From: Brachybacterium sp. P6-10-X1
GTDB taxonomy: Bacteria > Actinomycetota > Actinomycetes > Actinomycetales > Dermabacteraceae
Reading direction: 5' to 3'
Length of the DNA stretch: 64,000 bases
Assembly (NCBI RefSeq): GCF_001969445.1
Contig: NZ_CP017297.1
Span: 1,674,001 to 1,738,000, forward strand
In this document: positions 61,938-64,000 of the stretch, one piece after another
Layout: each line of letters begins with the position of its first letter
Numbering within the stretch: the stretch's first letter is position 1
Notes under the pieces: model-generated
The model's database searches: none
What the model saw: the letters and a program-made list of their open reading frames with translations, nothing else
Told to the model about the DNA's origin: nothing
Position numbers and translations under genes: made by a program

Positions 61938-64000
61938 ATGGTCGAAGCACGCAGGTCCGCACCGCCGGACTCCACACCCGTTCAGCCCGATGTGCAGGTT
62001 CTCGGCGCTCGCGAGCACAACCTTCAGGACATCGACCTGACGGTGCCCCGCGACGCTCTGGTGGTGTTCACCGGGGTCTCTGGCTCGGGGAAGTCCTCGT
62101 TGGCTTTCGGAACCCTGTTCGCGGAGTCCCAGCGCCGTTACCTCGAGTCCGTCGCTCCCTACGCTCGTCGCCTGATCGACCAGGCCGGCGTCCCGGACGT
62201 CGACTCCATCACGGGCATGCCGCCGGCCGTTGCTCTTCAGCAGCAGCGTGGAGGCCGCAGCGCGCGCTCGTCGGTGGGCAGCATCACCACGCTCTCCTCG
62301 CTGGTGCGCATGCTCTACTCCCGGGCCGGCCACTACCCCGATGATCAGCCGATGCTCTACGCCGAGGACTACTCCGCCAACACAGTGCAGGGCGCGTGCC
62401 CGGAGTGCCACGGCATCGGCCGGGTGTACGAGGTCACCGAGGGCCAGATGGTGCCCGACCCTTCGCTGACGATCCGCGAGCGGGCTATCGCGTCCTGGCC
62501 GACGGCCTGGCACGGTCATCAGCTGCGCGATGTGCTCGTCGCCCTCGGCTACGACGTCGACACCCCCTGGAGGGACCTGCCGAAGGAGGATCGGGACTGG
62601 ATCCTCTACACCGAGGAGACGCCGTATGTCCCGGTCCACTCGCGGCTGACTCTCGCCGAGGCCCGGGCCGCGACCGCGGCGGGCGTCGAGCCGACCTACT
62701 CGGGCACCTTCGTCGGTGCGCGTCGGTACGTGCTCGACACGTTCGCGAACACCAAGAGCGGGTCGATGAAGCGGCGCGTGGCGCAGTTCCTCTCGGTTGC
62801 TCCCTGCCCAGTCTGCCATGGGAAGCGGCTGAAGCCGGAGGCTCTGTCCGTGACGTTCGAGGGTCTCGATGTCGCAGATCTCTCCGAGCTGCCGCTCGCG
62901 GAGCTCTCGACGCTGATCGAAGAGGCAGTCGAGCGGGCCACCGGCGATCTCGACGGGACCGAGACGGCGGGGCAAGCACTGGACGACGCAGCCCGACGCG
63001 ACGCTGTGCAGCAGCGCGTCGACGCTGGGGGATCAGCCCACGCGGCCGCCCCCGACGTGCGCAAGACACCGAACCACTCGGTGGAGAAGCTGGCCGCGAC
63101 AGCGCGGCTGGGCGCGGAGCTCGTCAACAGACTGCGGCCGATCATCGATCTGGGTCTGGGGTATCTCTCTCTGGGCCGCACCACCCCCACCCTCTCCGGC
63201 GGGGAGCTACAACGGCTGCGGCTCGCGACCCAGCTGACCTCTGAGCTGTTCGGTGTGGTCTATGTGCTCGATGAGCCTTCCGCAGGGCTTCATCCGCAGG
63301 ACGTCAGTGCCCTGCTCGGTATCCTCGACGGGCTCAAGCGCCGGGGCAACAGCCTGTTCGTGGTGGAGCATTCGGTGGACGTGATGCGGCACGCGGACTG
63401 GCTGGTCGACATCGGCCCCGGCGCGGGCGAGCGCGGCGGACGCGTCATCTACAGCGGGCCCACCGAAGGGCTCGTAGAGGTGGAGGAGTCCGTCACCCGC
63501 GGGTATGTCTTCGGGGGCAGCGGCCTGCCCCAGCGGACGCCCCGCGAACCGCAGGGATGGCTGCAGCTCGAGAACGTCACCCGCAACAACCTGCGCGACG
63601 TGTCGATCTCCTTTCCGCTCGGGGTGTTCACCGCCGTCACCGGAGTCTCGGGATCCGGCAAGTCCAGCCTGGTCAGCCAGGCACTGCCGGCGCTGCTCGG
63701 CGAGCGACGGGGACGGGCTGTCCACGCGGAGGACGCTGCCGCCCCCGAAGGGGACGAGCTCCTGCTGTCGGACGAGCCCGAGGAGCTCGAGGGAGCGGTC
63801 TGGGGAGACCTCTCCGGGGTGCGCCGCGTCGTGAGCATCGACCAGAAGCCCATCGGTCGCACCCCGCGCTCGAACGTCGCGACCTATACCGGTTTGTTCG
63901 ACCACGTGAGGCGGAGGTTCGCGGAGACCCCCGAGGCCCGCGCTCGGGGGTACAAACCGGGCAGATTCTCCTTCAACGTCACCGGCGGTCGCTGCCCTAC
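61938..64000 (+). CDS. UvrA-like ABC protein (UvrA2 type), 3' end outside window
   Basis: 687 codons are visible and the frame runs past the window. It has twin ABC domains: Walker A GVSGSGKSS at 46-54, zinc finger Cys154/157 (CPECHG), a second Cys pair (CPVCHG), signature LSGGELQRLRLA, Walker B VYVLDEPSAGLHP and second Walker A GVSGSGKSSLVS. The first zinc finger comes about 100 residues earlier than in true UvrA, so the UvrB-binding domain is missing, as in UvrA2/DrrC-like proteins that give drug or DNA-lesion tolerance. No SD; leaderless. Confidence 0.87.
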   Translation, partial: MVEARRSAPPDSTPVQPDVQVLGAREHNLQDIDLTVPRDALVVFTGVSGSGKSSLAFGTLFAESQRRYLESVAPYARRLIDQAGVPDVDSITGMPPAVALQQQRGGRSARSSVGSITTLSSLVRMLYSRAGHYPDDQPMLYAEDYSANTVQGACPECHGIGRVYEVTEGQMVPDPSLTIRERAIASWPTAWHGHQLRDVLVALGYDVDTPWRDLPKEDRDWILYTEETPYVPVHSRLTLAEARAATAAGVEPTYSGTFVGARRYVLDTFANTKSGSMKRRVAQFLSVAPCPVCHGKRLKPEALSVTFEGLDVADLSELPLAELSTLIEEAVERATGDLDGTETAGQALDDAARRDAVQQRVDAGGSAHAAAPDVRKTPNHSVEKLAATARLGAELVNRLRPIIDLGLGYLSLGRTTPTLSGGELQRLRLATQLTSELFGVVYVLDEPSAGLHPQDVSALLGILDGLKRRGNSLFVVEHSVDVMRHADWLVDIGPGAGERGGRVIYSGPTEGLVEVEESVTRGYVFGGSGLPQRTPREPQGWLQLENVTRNNLRDVSISFPLGVFTAVTGVSGSGKSSLVSQALPALLGERRGRAVHAEDAAAPEGDELLLSDEPEELEGAVWGDLSGVRRVVSIDQKPIGRTPRSNVATYTGLFDHVRRRFAETPEARARGYKPGRFSFNVTGGRCP

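Overview
The window is high-GC DNA (roughly 70% G+C by eye) with short intergenic gaps, ATGA/GTGA/TGATG overlaps and many SD-less starts placed 6-7 nt after a TAnnnT box. It encodes typical actinobacterial families (DUF3090/SCO1664, DUF3152, PspC, GluABCD, DesK/DesR-like kinase pair). Gene content and style suggest a Micrococcales actinomycete near Brachybacterium/Dermabacteraceae. That placement is inference; no rRNA is present.

1-13.1 kb is an osmolyte and choline region: the 3' end of a BCCT carrier, betaine-aldehyde dehydrogenase and choline dehydrogenase form one + strand unit ending in a strong hairpin. An amidohydrolase and a sodium:solute symporter of unknown substrate follow, then two oxidoreductases, a choline-sulfatase-like enzyme and a second complete BCCT carrier. 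Together they could import choline or choline-O-sulfate, release choline and oxidise it to glycine betaine. 13.3-24 kb is a mixed region of small housekeeping and accessory genes: flavin reductase, an SDR lacking its catalytic Tyr/Lys, two APH-fold kinases, an ArfB-like rescue factor, an AraC regulator, a hydrolase-methyltransferase fusion, dodecin and a DMT exporter.

23.8-29.3 kb holds a LacI-controlled ABC importer (binding protein, ATPase, two permeases). 29.7-36 kb has a K+-independent H+-pumping pyrophosphatase, a metzincin-type DUF3152 protein, an acyltransferase and a PAP2 phosphatase. 35.5-37.8 kb is a three-gene two-component operon, and 37.9-41.4 kb is gluABCD. 41.5-50.1 kb carries a WYL regulator with divergent VOC gene, PspC, PhoD phosphatase, the conserved phosphatase-DUF3090-SCO1664 triad, a YdeI protein and a ChrB-CDF metal-type pair.

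50.1-53.3 kb is mobile: an antisense IS1634-type transposase remnant, then a complete IS3-family element (frameshifted orfB) that cuts off a tandem-GNAT gene. 53.3-61.7 kb looks like a one-carbon and stress island: a DHDPS-family aldolase, the hxlA-hxlB formaldehyde-fixing pair, a divergent GHKL-LuxR regulator, an NhaA-DsbA fusion, an AraC regulator and a glutathione-independent formaldehyde dehydrogenase. The window ends inside a UvrA-like gene whose promoter is overlapped by a dyad.

No tRNA, rRNA or CRISPR array was recognised.
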